Source: Leptospiraceae bacterium
GTDB lineage: Bacteria > Spirochaetota > Leptospiria > Leptospirales > Leptospiraceae
Direction: 5' to 3'
NCBI GenBank assembly: GCA_024233835.1
Contig: JACKPC010000002.1
Coordinates: forward strand, 891,001-955,000
DNA: 64,000 bases
In this document: in pieces, positions 1 to 8,259 of the stretch
Numbering within the stretch: position 1 is the stretch's first letter
Layout of the letters: each line of letters starts with the position of its first letter
The notes under the pieces: generated by a model
Database searches by the model: none
Seen by the model: only the letters and a program-made list of their open reading frames with translations
What the model was told of the DNA's origin: nothing
Program-made: the position numbers and the translations under genes

Positions 1-1
1 A

Positions 2-886
2 ATGCAAGAACCCAAAAAGAATGAGAAAAAAATAGGTTTTCAGGAAGAGTTTAAAAATAGTAAAGGAATATTAGATAGTTTACATATTCTAATTAAATAT
101 TTCCCCGGAACTAAAAGAGATTTACGACTTTTAGTACTTTTAGCATTTGACTTACTTTTTCTTCTGCTACGAAATTCTTATTCCTGGCTATTTCCAAATT
201 ATTTTTCCTATTCGGTCGTTGTTATCGATATATTCACCTGTTTATTCTGGGGGTATGACTTCTATAAAAGGTGGAAGCCCCATGAAGACAAAGCAAAACT
301 CCTTCAATCTGACTGGTATGAAATCATCGGTCTTCTTCCTTTTCATATCTTTCGCCCCCTCTTGCTTTTAAGAGCCTTAAAGCTATGGATTTCTTTTTAT
401 AAACTGGGAGGAAGTCGTGAAGTATCGAGGATGATTACCAGTGAATTCACGTTTCGCTTTCGAGATGTGATTGTAGATACGATAGCCGATGCAGTTTTTA
501 TTAAATCTGTAGAAAGAGTTAATGAACTCAGTAATCAAATTGATTATAAATCAATAGTAAAAAGCATTTTTGAAAAACATAAAGAGGAACTAAAAGACTC
601 TCTGGAAAAAGCCTTACAGTCCAGAGACATAATAAAAGCTCTTTCCAGCCTTCCTCTAATGGAATCTTTACCGGCCCGGTTAAGTGAAGATTCTATTGAA
701 ATCATGGGAGAAATGATGGATGAAGAAGCTTCTCTTGCATTTTTAAAAGACTTTTCCTATGACATAAATTTGAAAATGATAGAGCGGGTAAAGGAATTAG
801 ATATTGAGAAACTTACTCGGAATCGTTTTTCACTTGACAAATTAAAAAGCGAACCATATACGTATTCCAGCAACTCAGAAAAGTAA
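2..886 (+). CDS. voltage-sensor-like membrane protein without a pore domain
   Basis: This 294-residue protein has three to four hydrophobic segments between about residues 40 and 135. The layout resembles the S1-S4 module of voltage-gated cation channels: an S2-like helix, an IIGLLPF stretch where channels carry the S3 motif, then RPLLLLRALKLW as an S4-like helix with only three basic residues. No P-loop or selectivity filter follows. The remaining 160 residues are soluble, charged and probably helical. I infer an ion-channel-related or membrane-anchored sensor protein; the function is unknown. The start lies one base from the window edge, so an upstream extension cannot be excluded. It is separated by 59 bases from the GH18 gene. 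Confidence 0.55.
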   Translation: MQEPKKNEKKIGFQEEFKNSKGILDSLHILIKYFPGTKRDLRLLVLLAFDLLFLLLRNSYSWLFPNYFSYSVVVIDIFTCLFWGYDFYKRWKPHEDKAKLLQSDWYEIIGLLPFHIFRPLLLLRALKLWISFYKLGGSREVSRMITSEFTFRFRDVIVDTIADAVFIKSVERVNELSNQIDYKSIVKSIFEKHKEELKDSLEKALQSRDIIKALSSLPLMESLPARLSEDSIEIMGEMMDEEASLAFLKDFSYDINLKMIERVKELDIEKLTRNRFSLDKLKSEPYTYSSNSEK

Positions 887-945
887 TTATTCCACTCTTA
901 TCCCACCCGTTTTCATAAAAGTTTGTATAAAGGAAGGTTCACAAT

Positions 946-2571
946 TTGGATACAGAAAACTCTAATAAAGCAAAGAATAATTTTAAACTAAGTCTCATAG
1001 TTTTATTATGGTCTGTTATATCTATCTTAATTTTTTATATAGGAGTATCTCTTGTACAAATAGGTACCGGCAATTCTCCTAAATCAAATCCTAAACCTGT
1101 TGGACAGGTAGAAGAAAAAAAGAATAAAGATAACCAAACCGTCAAGATTGATGAAAAGAAAGAAGTCCATCCAAAGGAAACTTCAAAACAACCAGGCTTC
1201 TTAAAACAACTGCCGCTTGGAGAAAAGCTTTATAATTTCTTCATCGCTATTTTTAAACCAGAAAAGAAGAAAGTTGAAGAAGTCGTAAAAGTAGAAAAGA
1301 AAATTGTTCCAAAGAAGATCGCAGAAGATACAGATTTTGTTGCCTCAACCTGGTTTTCAGATTATTCAGCCATGAAAGACAATGTGCAATACTATAATGA
1401 AATACATCCATTCATTTATGGTATGCAGGGAAGACATAATAATAATGGAAAGTTAGTCTCTCACTGGGGAAGTAAAAATAAACTGGCTCGTATAAAAGAG
1501 TTGAGAGAACTAAATCCAAGTATAAAAATCATTCCAACTATATTCAGATGGGAGAATAAAGGCGAAAAAATTTCAGAAAACATTGGAATGAATGGAAGAA
1601 AAGACATCAGAGACCTTCATATAAAGTATATATTAGAAGAAGTAGATACATATAACTATGATGGGATTGATATTGATTACGAAGGAATGACCTGTGATAA
1701 AAAAGAGAAATTTGAAGAGTTCATAGTTATTCTTTCGAAAGAATTAAAGAAACGTAATAAAATATTATCAGTAGCCGTCCATCCCAAAACTCCCTCCAAA
1801 TATACCCGCACAAAAAACTGTAAAGGTAAAAATTTAAAAATGGATTTTCAGGAAAACTGGAGAGGACCTCTCACCCATGATTATAAATTCTTAGGGAAAT
1901 ATGCTGATAGAGTTAAAATAATGGCCTATGAATTACATCCGAGAAAATACCATAATCCGGGTCCCGGTCCTCAAGGTCCTAATGTATGGTTAGAGAATAT
2001 TATTGAATACGCAATTACCCGAGTACCCAATAAAAAATTATTTATGGCTATCCCTACTTATGGATATGATTGGGCTTTAAATTGCAAGAGTCGTGCAAAA
2101 GCAGTTTACTATTCTACTGCTTTAAAGATCCAGTCTAAAAAACACAAGTTTTACCAACCTACAGATGTAGAAGAAATTTTTAATCGACATGCAGGTCGCT
2201 CAAAAAGCTGGAGAAATATGGGTAAGTTTATGGATATACATAGGGACAAAGTTTATGAAGATCCATCCTTATGGTATACAGAAGGAGGTTGTGATAGAGT
2301 AGCCTTTTTCATGAACCGTAAAGCCTTTGAAAAGAAAATGGAACTTTTAAGAAGTTATAATCTTGCCGGCTTCTCCTTCTGGCAATTGTTATCTGACAAT
2401 GATCCGGGAATAAACAAATACCTGAGTTTACTTTTAACCAACCAGGTTCCTCCCATTCCTATTGCTGAAAGAAAAATTGAAATGTTAGAAAATAGAGAAA
2501 GAGAAAAAATCGCTTCAGCTCAAGAGCCAAAAAAAAAAGGAAACAGAGAGAAAAAACAGATAAAGAATTAA
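946..2571 (+). CDS. membrane-anchored glycoside hydrolase family 18 protein
   Basis: The protein has 541 residues. An N-terminal membrane anchor (about 13-37) is followed by a Lys/Glu-rich linker (50-125) and a GH18 TIM-barrel domain (130-515). The signature DGIDIDYE is at 239-246, with E246 as the predicted acid/base. The YADRVKIMAYE strand and the late FSFWQL strand are also typical. GH18 enzymes of the YaaH type cleave peptidoglycan or other N-acetylglucosamine polymers, so I infer cell-wall or exopolysaccharide hydrolysis in the periplasm. The start is TTG, chosen because a GGAAGG ribosome-binding site lies 8 bases upstream and no better in-frame codon exists before the anchor. The tail is again Lys/Glu-rich. 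The substrate cannot be read from sequence. Confidence 0.82.
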   Translation: MDTENSNKAKNNFKLSLIVLLWSVISILIFYIGVSLVQIGTGNSPKSNPKPVGQVEEKKNKDNQTVKIDEKKEVHPKETSKQPGFLKQLPLGEKLYNFFIAIFKPEKKKVEEVVKVEKKIVPKKIAEDTDFVASTWFSDYSAMKDNVQYYNEIHPFIYGMQGRHNNNGKLVSHWGSKNKLARIKELRELNPSIKIIPTIFRWENKGEKISENIGMNGRKDIRDLHIKYILEEVDTYNYDGIDIDYEGMTCDKKEKFEEFIVILSKELKKRNKILSVAVHPKTPSKYTRTKNCKGKNLKMDFQENWRGPLTHDYKFLGKYADRVKIMAYELHPRKYHNPGPGPQGPNVWLENIIEYAITRVPNKKLFMAIPTYGYDWALNCKSRAKAVYYSTALKIQSKKHKFYQPTDVEEIFNRHAGRSKSWRNMGKFMDIHRDKVYEDPSLWYTEGGCDRVAFFMNRKAFEKKMELLRSYNLAGFSFWQLLSDNDPGINKYLSLLLTNQVPPIPIAERKIEMLENREREKIASAQEPKKKGNREKKQIKN

Positions 2572-2578
2572 TACAGCG

Positions 2579-3517
2579 GTGACAGAACCTTTAGAAACCC
2601 TTATTACAACTGACCCTGCGCTTGCCGGAAATATATTAGCAAACGCAGGGATTGTTATATTTCCAACAGAGACAGTATTTGGTATTGGGGCCTCAGCTTA
2701 TAATGAGGAGGCTTGCAGAAAAATTTATACTATAAAAAATCGACCGAAAGACAATCCTTTTATCCTACATATCTCTAACCTTGATAGAATTAAAGAACTT
2801 GCTATACTAAAACCAGAACATCAAGAATTAATCTCAGTGTTCTCGCCAGGACCTATCACTTACATTCTTCCTAAAAAAGATGAAAAGTTATTCTCTTCCG
2901 GTCTACCTACTATAGGTCTAAGAATTCCTTCCAATCCTTTAGCACAAAAAATGTTGGAGCATTCAAATCTTCCTATCGCAGCTCCTTCTGCAAACCTATC
3001 CGGTAAACCTTCTATAACCCGCTGGGAAGATGCCCGAGAAGTTTTTAAGGGCAAGGTAAATGCAATTCTTATAGGAGAACAATCTGAAATTGGTATGGAG
3101 TCTACTGTAATCAATTTAAGTACCTCACCACCTGTTTTACTCAGACCGGGTGGAATATCATTTGAAGAATTAAAGTTTTATTTACCTGATTTAAAATTAG
3201 GAGCCGAAATAAATACCGAGCTTATTTTAAGCCCCGGTTTAAAATATAAGCACTATTCACCCGAATGTGTTGTGATAGCTGTTCCAAAACTTCCTCAGAT
3301 TGAAGAATTAAATGCAGGCCAAATAGGTTTTGAACTAAATGTAAAAATGGGATTAAACTTAAAAATAAATAACAATCAGGAATATATGAAAAATTTATAT
3401 TCTTTCTTCATTGATTGTGAAAAAAAAGGACTTGAAAAAATTTACTGCGAATTGCCCAAAAATGATAACCTGAAAGAAACAATAATGAATCGTTTAGAAA
3501 AAGCAAGTGAGGTATAA
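2579..3517 (+). CDS. threonylcarbamoyl-AMP synthase, long Sua5 form
   Basis: This enzyme makes L-threonylcarbamoyladenylate from threonine, bicarbonate and ATP, the first step of tRNA t6A37 modification. The YrdC-type domain (about 10-205) shows IVIFPTETVFGIGA, KNRPKDNPFILHI and the AAPSANLSGKPS motif. The conserved linker KHYSPE near 222 leads into a C-terminal Sua5 domain. At 312 residues it is the long Sua5 form rather than the short TsaC. The start is GTG, 7 bases after the GH18 stop, suggesting co-transcription. The partner TsaD is encoded in this window at 41741-42760. It ends one base before a convergent small gene. Confidence 0.9.
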   Translation: MTEPLETLITTDPALAGNILANAGIVIFPTETVFGIGASAYNEEACRKIYTIKNRPKDNPFILHISNLDRIKELAILKPEHQELISVFSPGPITYILPKKDEKLFSSGLPTIGLRIPSNPLAQKMLEHSNLPIAAPSANLSGKPSITRWEDAREVFKGKVNAILIGEQSEIGMESTVINLSTSPPVLLRPGGISFEELKFYLPDLKLGAEINTELILSPGLKYKHYSPECVVIAVPKLPQIEELNAGQIGFELNVKMGLNLKINNNQEYMKNLYSFFIDCEKKGLEKIYCELPKNDNLKETIMNRLEKASEV

Positions 3518-3518
3518 T

Positions 3519-3722
3519 TTACTTAGAGATAAAATGGGTTAACTCCATTGCAATTTTATTAATAGCAAAATCCATATAATGTGGATCTTCCAACTTGGTT
3601 TTATATAATTCAAACTTCCTTCGAATTGTTTTGCCTGCGATCTTACGATTAATCATAGGATCAACTTCATACTCATCTATATAAAAGAAAGTATCTAAAT
3701 TACTAAAGGCTGCATTACTCAT
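3519..3722 (-). CDS. small conserved-looking protein of unknown function
   Basis: The product is 67 residues, soluble and charged, with an acidic YIDEYEVDP segment then a basic helix-like half ending in LTHFISK. I do not recognise a family. I prefer the ATG at 3722 because AGGGAAG precedes it by 7 bases. A longer reading from TTG at 3770 would add 16 residues but has no visible ribosome-binding site. The gene converges on sua5 with one base between stop codons. A YraN gene lies 119 bases upstream on the same strand, so it may be the last gene of that operon. Confidence 0.5.
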   Translation of the reverse strand: MSNAAFSNLDTFFYIDEYEVDPMINRKIAGKTIRRKFELYKTKLEDPHYMDFAINKIAMELTHFISK

Positions 3723-3841
3723 GGTTTTACTTCCCTGTATGTATCGGGCTTCTCTTCCTTGATAAGCCAAATAAAAATTGTATAACGGTTCTCCAATTTA
3801 ACTAATACATAAAACCCCATACCGATCAACCAGAAATAGTA

Positions 3842-4183
3842 TTAAAAAAGGTCTTTATAAAAAATTATTTCACCTTTTTGTATATACAACAGGCAAAATG
3901 ATACATAATACTTGGATAAGAAACCTTTCTCTACCAAAAATAGCTCTGCTAACTTTCTCATTTTGGAAATTTTTTTCTTATTAAAAATTTGGAGGGGGGT
4001 ATCCAAAAAATCTATTTCCCAATTTTTTACTTCAGAAAAATAAAGAGTCTCACCTTTCTGGCTGATAATATCGATCTCTCCCAGATGCTTACGAAAATTC
4101 CTAACAAGAATAGTATGTCCTTCTTTTAGTAAGTATTTCTCTGCCTCATCTTCACCATGTTTTCCCTTAGAAGATGTACTCAT
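3842..4183 (-). CDS. yraN: YraN/UPF0102 family protein
   Basis: The 113-residue product matches the UPF0102 (YraN) family, which has a restriction-endonuclease-like fold. The pattern is KHGEDEAEKYLLKEGH, then RNFRKHLGEIDIISQKGETLYFSEVK, carrying the PD-(D/E)xK-type residues E52, D54, E69 and K71 by my count. The physiological substrate of the family is not established. In many bacteria yraN sits close to rnhB, and here it lies in the same-direction rnhB block, 2 bases after the HD-GYP-like gene. That spacing supports a single transcript. Confidence 0.82.
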   Translation of the reverse strand: MSTSSKGKHGEDEAEKYLLKEGHTILVRNFRKHLGEIDIISQKGETLYFSEVKNWEIDFLDTPLQIFNKKKISKMRKLAELFLVEKGFLSKYYVSFCLLYIQKGEIIFYKDLF

Positions 4184-4185
4184 TT

Positions 4186-5406
4186 TTAGAATGGAGAACC
4201 TACTGCACGAATAATACTTAAATCGGTATTCTTCATAAGATTAATAAAGAAAGGATTCTCTTTTAGAAGTTTTCCTTCCGGGGTTTTAAAAACAGCAACA
4301 TTTGGCCTCAAAGGCTTTGAATCATTTGTACTTACCACAGCTGCAATGGAATTATCAGAAAGCTCTACATAGGAACCTACCGGATACATCGATAAGATAT
4401 TAATAAATAATTTAATAAGACGTAAATCAAATTTATTCATATTTGCACTCAACATACTACGAAGGGCAACATAAGGCATCTTCTTTTCTCTCCAGGGCCT
4501 ATCATGAATCAGGGCCGCAAAATGATCGGCTATAGCATAGATCCTCGCCATATCATCAATATCAGCTCCTTTCAACCTTTGAGGATAACCACTTCCATCA
4601 AAATTTTCATGATGCTGAAGTGCAAGTATCGTAAGAGATTTTTTAACTTTGAATACATTATTCAGTATATGATAGCCAATAATAGGATGCTGCTTGATTA
4701 TTTTAGCTTCGTCTTCAATAAGCTTTTCTTTTTTTTCGGAAATATCAGGAGGTATTTTTGTCATCCCGATATCGGCTAAAAGAGAAGCAGAAGTCAAATC
4801 CAAGAGTTTAGAACGATTTAACTCAAGAGCCTGACCTATCATGGTTGCATAAAAAGCAGAATACAAGACATGATTATAAAGATAATAACCCTCCACTTCG
4901 TATTGAAGTAAATGATAGGATATATTACCTGAGTTTTTCACAAGGTTAATGATGTTTTCAGCAATTTCTCGGAAAGGAGTAAATTCTACATTTTTCTTTT
5001 CTGCAACTTTTCTGAAATTCGATTTAATTGTTTGAAAAGAGTCACGATAAAACTGGATAAAGGTATATTCAGCATTTTTAATATTCAGGTAATCACGCCT
5101 GACTTCTTCAGCTTCCTCCTCAAAACTCTTACTTAAATCTAACTTTTCGAGGATAAAATCATCAGAATCTGCCAGTTTCACACTCGGCTTAACGTTCGCT
5201 TCAGATGAACTTTCTGAAGGTTTAGAAAAATCATCCAGAATTTCTCCATTTGTTAAAATCTCAGTAAAACCAAACTTTTTTAGTCGACTAATATCAGCTT
5301 CTGTTAAAGGGGTAAATTCGTTAATGAATACATTATCCTGATCTAAGTACACTGGCTTAGAAAATTTTATCCCCACACGCAGTTCTGAAACCTTTATTTT
5401 CTTCAT
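4186..5406 (-). CDS. degenerate HD-GYP domain protein
   Basis: The protein has 406 residues. An N-terminal domain (1-60) of the type often preceding HD-GYP modules is followed by an acidic linker and an HD-GYP domain (about 165-360). The GYP part is well kept: HHENFDGSGYP at 265-275 and a later IADH at 292-295. The signature HD doublet, however, is replaced by Ala-Asp (LLADIGM, 209-215), and the usual Lys of DIGK is Met. Active HD-GYP enzymes hydrolyse c-di-GMP with a di- or tri-metal centre that includes this His. I therefore infer a non-catalytic or altered c-di-GMP effector. It lies 45 bases downstream of an FlhB-like gene and just before yraN. Confidence 0.8.
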   Translation of the reverse strand: MKKIKVSELRVGIKFSKPVYLDQDNVFINEFTPLTEADISRLKKFGFTEILTNGEILDDFSKPSESSSEANVKPSVKLADSDDFILEKLDLSKSFEEEAEEVRRDYLNIKNAEYTFIQFYRDSFQTIKSNFRKVAEKKNVEFTPFREIAENIINLVKNSGNISYHLLQYEVEGYYLYNHVLYSAFYATMIGQALELNRSKLLDLTSASLLADIGMTKIPPDISEKKEKLIEDEAKIIKQHPIIGYHILNNVFKVKKSLTILALQHHENFDGSGYPQRLKGADIDDMARIYAIADHFAALIHDRPWREKKMPYVALRSMLSANMNKFDLRLIKLFINILSMYPVGSYVELSDNSIAAVVSTNDSKPLRPNVAVFKTPEGKLLKENPFFINLMKNTDLSIIRAVGSPF

Positions 5407-5451
5407 TAAAAAGTCATTTCTCCAATGTACAAACTTAACACAAACAAGATT

Positions 5452-5718
5452 TTAATTCAAATCTTTTTCTATTTTCTGTATAAACCGGTATATGGCAGCC
5501 ACCGCTTTATATAAATTCTCCGGAATCTCTTCACCTTCCGGTACAAGACTTAAAACATTCGCTAAACCTTCATCCCGAATAATCGGAATATCATTTTTTT
5601 CAGCGAGCTTCCGAATTAAGTCCGCAAGGCTCCCTTCTGTATTTATAAGAACCTCCGGGGCTTTATTCTCACCCGGTATGAATTTTAATGCAATACTTTT
5701 TTGATTTAAGCCAGCCAT
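5452..5718 (-). CDS. orphan FlhB C-terminal-domain protein (YlqH-like)
   Basis: The 88-residue product corresponds to the cytoplasmic export-switch domain of the FlhB/YscU family, without the membrane region or the NPTH autocleavage motif. It starts with a family-typical stretch (SIALKFIPGENKAPEV), continues with DIPIIRDEGLANVL and ends with the IPENLYKAVAAIYRFI helix. Such orphan domains (Bacillus YlqH) sit next to rnhB in several phyla. The gene overlaps the upstream FliK-like gene by 13 bases, indicating translational coupling. Family homology is clear. A role as a partner or modulator of flagellar export is inference. Confidence 0.85.
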   Translation of the reverse strand: MAGLNQKSIALKFIPGENKAPEVLINTEGSLADLIRKLAEKNDIPIIRDEGLANVLSLVPEGEEIPENLYKAVAAIYRFIQKIEKDLN

Positions 5719-6467
5719 TCTGAACCTTTATTCTGGTTTTCAGACGGTTTTAAATAGTATATAGAACTACTGAACCCTTTAAATCCGGAAGCAAGCATTT
5801 CTTTTGAAAAATCTTCTATCAAAAAAAGGGCTGTTTCATAGGACCTTTCTTTATTGAAAAAGAAATGCACCTTCAAGTCCTTCAGATCTTTTTCCTGCCA
5901 GTCTAATAAGACGGATAAATTTCCTATCTGAGAAGAAGAATACCTTAAAATATATGTATTTTTCTTTGCTTTTTTCCCAAAATACGCTTCTGCTTCTCCA
6001 TCCTGAAATTTCCAAAAAAAACAGGCAACATCCTCTTTCCACTCCAAAAATGGAAATAATGTATTCAAAATTTGAAACACCTTCAAATCTTCGCTTTTAT
6101 GTAAAGTGGACATTTTTGCTTCTTTTAGCAAGTTTGAGATAGGTCTTTCTGTAAACCCTTTTAATTTTTGAATAAATTTTTCTTCTTCCAGGTGATGCTT
6201 TGAAAAAGATCTTTCTAATAAACGGAATATAAGGCCTGTTTGTCCTTTTTCTAGTTTGAGACTTAATAATTCTCCCGGATGTAATTGTAATCCAGATTTC
6301 GCATGTAGAGTTCTTCCATTCAAAACAATTCGGAAAAGTGTAGAAGATAATCTTTCAGTTACTTTTGCTTTAACATAACCTTCTCTGAAAATATCCTGTA
6401 TAGATTCGCCGGATTCAGAAAAAATCCGTATCGAAAAATTTCGATTTCCAATTTGATTTGTTTTCAC
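5706..6467 (-). CDS. FliK/YlqG-like protein of unknown function
   Basis: The product has 253 residues and no signal or membrane segment. The N-terminal third forms a beta-rich module (VKAKVTERLSSTLFRIVLNGRTLHAKSG, then a LHPGELLSLKLE turn) like the small domain found in FliK-type hook-length proteins and Bacillus YlqG. The C-terminal half has a FLEWKEDVACFFWKFQDGEAEAYFG segment and a late hydrophobic helix. Position is strong support: it lies between rnhB and the FlhB-tail gene, as ylqG lies between rnhB and ylqH in Bacillus, and it overlaps the latter by 13 bases. FliK and FlhB interact in flagellar export, so a paired function is a reasonable inference. Confidence 0.6.
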   Translation of the reverse strand: MKTNQIGNRNFSIRIFSESGESIQDIFREGYVKAKVTERLSSTLFRIVLNGRTLHAKSGLQLHPGELLSLKLEKGQTGLIFRLLERSFSKHHLEEEKFIQKLKGFTERPISNLLKEAKMSTLHKSEDLKVFQILNTLFPFLEWKEDVACFFWKFQDGEAEAYFGKKAKKNTYILRYSSSQIGNLSVLLDWQEKDLKDLKVHFFFNKERSYETALFLIEDFSKEMLASGFKGFSSSIYYLKPSENQNKGSEWLA

Positions 6468-6507
6468 TCTCTAAACCTTACATGCCTGCTCAATAAAGAC
6501 AACAGAT

Positions 6508-7248
6508 TTATTTTATTTGGAAGGATTTTCTGTGTACCTTAGAATATCCCAGTTCCTTAATCTTTTTTCTATGAAGTTCAGTTCCGTAGCCTTTATGTTT
6601 TTCAAAACTATATTCCGGATAAAGTTTTGCGAGTTCTATCATGTAATCATCTCGATTTTCTTTGGCAATAATAGAAGCCGCGGCTATAGAAGCAATTTTT
6701 TCATCACCTTTTACAATAGAACGGTATTGTAACTTGCCTTCCGGGTCTTTAGATGTAAAATTATAATTACCATCAATTAAAAGGAGTGGTGAGCTTAATC
6801 GGGATTTATTTTTTAAAGAGAGGATACCTTCAAAAATAGCTTTAGAAATTCCAAAAGAATCAATATATCTGTGGCTAACAAAACGGTGTAGAGTAAGAGA
6901 TGAGAATTTTTGTATATCGAGGTATAAACTTTTTCTTTTTTTTGTGCTCAGTTTTTTAGAATCGTTCAAACCCTCTAAAAGATTCCCTGCATATATCTCT
7001 TTCAGTATCTGTGGCTTAAAGTAAACTATAGCAAGGGATAAAGGCCCGGCTAAAGGGCCCCTCCCCGCTTCGTCGATCCCGCAGACTTCGAAGTGTTTCT
7101 GATATTTCAGTTCTTCCTGTAAAAAACGGGCATTGGAGTTAAATAGATCAGGCTCAAGCAGCGTTAGTCTGCGGCTCCTGCTTTTTTTCCTGCTCTGCTT
7201 TCTCCTTTGCAGCTTCTTCTTGCTGTCTCTTACGTTCAGATTGAACAA
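6508..7248 (-). CDS. rnhB: ribonuclease HII
   Basis: RNase HII removes ribonucleotides and RNA primers from RNA-DNA hybrids. The core starts with the signature GIDEAGRGPLAGPL (first two catalytic acidic residues) and continues with LNDSKKLSTKKR, LLIDGNY (third Asp), KGDEKIASIAAASIIAKENRD and the GYGT-H-EL C-terminal motif. The start is unusual. No ATG, GTG or TTG exists between the rplS stop codon (7154) and the active site. The TTG at 7248 is preceded by AGAGGAAG at good spacing, giving a 246-residue protein with a Lys/Arg-rich N terminus read from within rplS. ATG at 7284, or a CTG near 7160, are alternatives. Confidence 0.88.
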   Translation of the reverse strand: MFNLNVRDSKKKLQRRKQSRKKSRSRRLTLLEPDLFNSNARFLQEELKYQKHFEVCGIDEAGRGPLAGPLSLAIVYFKPQILKEIYAGNLLEGLNDSKKLSTKKRKSLYLDIQKFSSLTLHRFVSHRYIDSFGISKAIFEGILSLKNKSRLSSPLLLIDGNYNFTSKDPEGKLQYRSIVKGDEKIASIAAASIIAKENRDDYMIELAKLYPEYSFEKHKGYGTELHRKKIKELGYSKVHRKSFQIK

Positions 7249-7600
7249 TAGAACGGCTTCCTCTTTTCTCTTTAATTCTGGCATTTTTACCAGATTTGTC
7301 TCTGAGGTAGTAGAGCCTGGACTGACGAACTTTTCCTTTCCTTAAAAGTTCTATTTTTGCAATCTTTGGAGAGTACAATGGAAAAATTCTTTCAACTCCC
7401 ACATCAAAAGAAATTCTTCTCACTGTAAATGTTTTTGAATTTCCTTTATTGGAGATGGCAATCACTACACCTTCATAAACCTGAATTCTTTCTTTACCGG
7501 ATTCTGTAATCTTGAAGTGGATTTTTACAGTATCACCTACATCAAAATTTTGTCTACGGCTCATATCTTCTTTAAATAAATCGTTTATAATCTGATCCAT
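7154..7600 (-). CDS. rplS: 50S ribosomal protein L19
   Basis: This is ribosomal protein L19 at the 30S-50S interface. The conserved core (about 1-112) shows FDVGDTVKIHFKITESGKERIQVYEGVVIA, then TFTVRRISFDVGVERIFPLYSP and the KGKVRQSRLYYLRDKSGK C-terminal signature. The protein is 148 residues, about 30 longer than typical L19, because of a Lys/Glu/Gln-rich tail. That tail overlaps the 5' end of rnhB in another frame, which may explain why it persists. The gene starts 8 bases after trmD in the classical rpsP-rimM-trmD-rplS order. Confidence 0.97.
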   Translation of the reverse strand: MDQIINDLFKEDMSRRQNFDVGDTVKIHFKITESGKERIQVYEGVVIAISNKGNSKTFTVRRISFDVGVERIFPLYSPKIAKIELLRKGKVRQSRLYYLRDKSGKNARIKEKRGSRSIVQSERKRQQEEAAKEKAEQEKKQEPQTNAA

Positions 7601-7608
7601 ATTTTCCT

Positions 7609-8259
7609 CTACCTTGGAATTATCTTCCTATTTAATTCTCTCCATTTTTGAATTTCCGCATGGTTACCGCTTAATAATACTTCCGGAACCTTCCAACCCT
7701 TATAATCTGAGGGCTTTGTGTACTGCGGGTATTCTAAAACATCTTCTATGTTATGAGACTCGTCCAGAAGACTCCCCTCTCCTCCCATAAATCCCGGTAA
7801 AAGACGAGAAATAGCGTCGCACACACAAAGTGCAGCCAGATCACCGGAGGAAATTACATATTTTCCGAGGCTTATTTCTCTGTCAACAAGATGTTCAGTT
7901 ACCCTGTGATCGACTCCTTCATAGTATCCGGAAATAAATGTCAGGTTTTTTCCATCATAAGCTAATTCTTTAGCCCTTTCCTGGTTAAAAACTTCTCCAC
8001 TCGGACTTAAAAGACAAACCAGGCCTTTTTCATCTCCCAGTGATTCTAAAGCTTTCTCAATGGGTTCTACCTGTAACAGCATCCCGGGTCCACCACCATA
8101 AATCGTATCATCCACCCGTCTAAATTTATCCGAAGAAAAATCCCTTAATTGAAGAATTTTTACAGAAAACACACCTTTCTCTATGGCTTTTGCTTGAAGA
8201 CCGGCTTCAAAATAGGCCTGGATCTTTTCCGGAAAAAGACTGATAAAGTTAAATTTCAT
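7609..8259 (-). CDS. trmD: tRNA (guanine-N1-)-methyltransferase
   Basis: TrmD methylates G37 at N1 in tRNAs reading CNN and similar codons, using S-adenosylmethionine bound in a trefoil knot. Visible motifs are FNFISLFPEKI at the N terminus, VDDTIYGGGPGMLLQVEPI, and the knot region with SGYYEGVDHRV and EISLGKYVISSGDLAALC. The last part, LPGFMGGEGSLLDESH, then YTKPSDYKGWKVPEVLLSGNHAEI, is canonical. I start at the ATG at 8259, which overlaps the rimM stop as ATGA. A TTG two codons upstream is less likely. The length of 216 residues is slightly short but complete. Confidence 0.96.
   Translation of the reverse strand: MKFNFISLFPEKIQAYFEAGLQAKAIEKGVFSVKILQLRDFSSDKFRRVDDTIYGGGPGMLLQVEPIEKALESLGDEKGLVCLLSPSGEVFNQERAKELAYDGKNLTFISGYYEGVDHRVTEHLVDREISLGKYVISSGDLAALCVCDAISRLLPGFMGGEGSLLDESHNIEDVLEYPQYTKPSDYKGWKVPEVLLSGNHAEIQKWRELNRKIIPR

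Noticed and set aside
4504..4779. Open frames antisense to the HD-GYP gene and similar frames elsewhere
   Set aside because: They mirror well-supported genes in other frames and lack ribosome-binding sites and family motifs.
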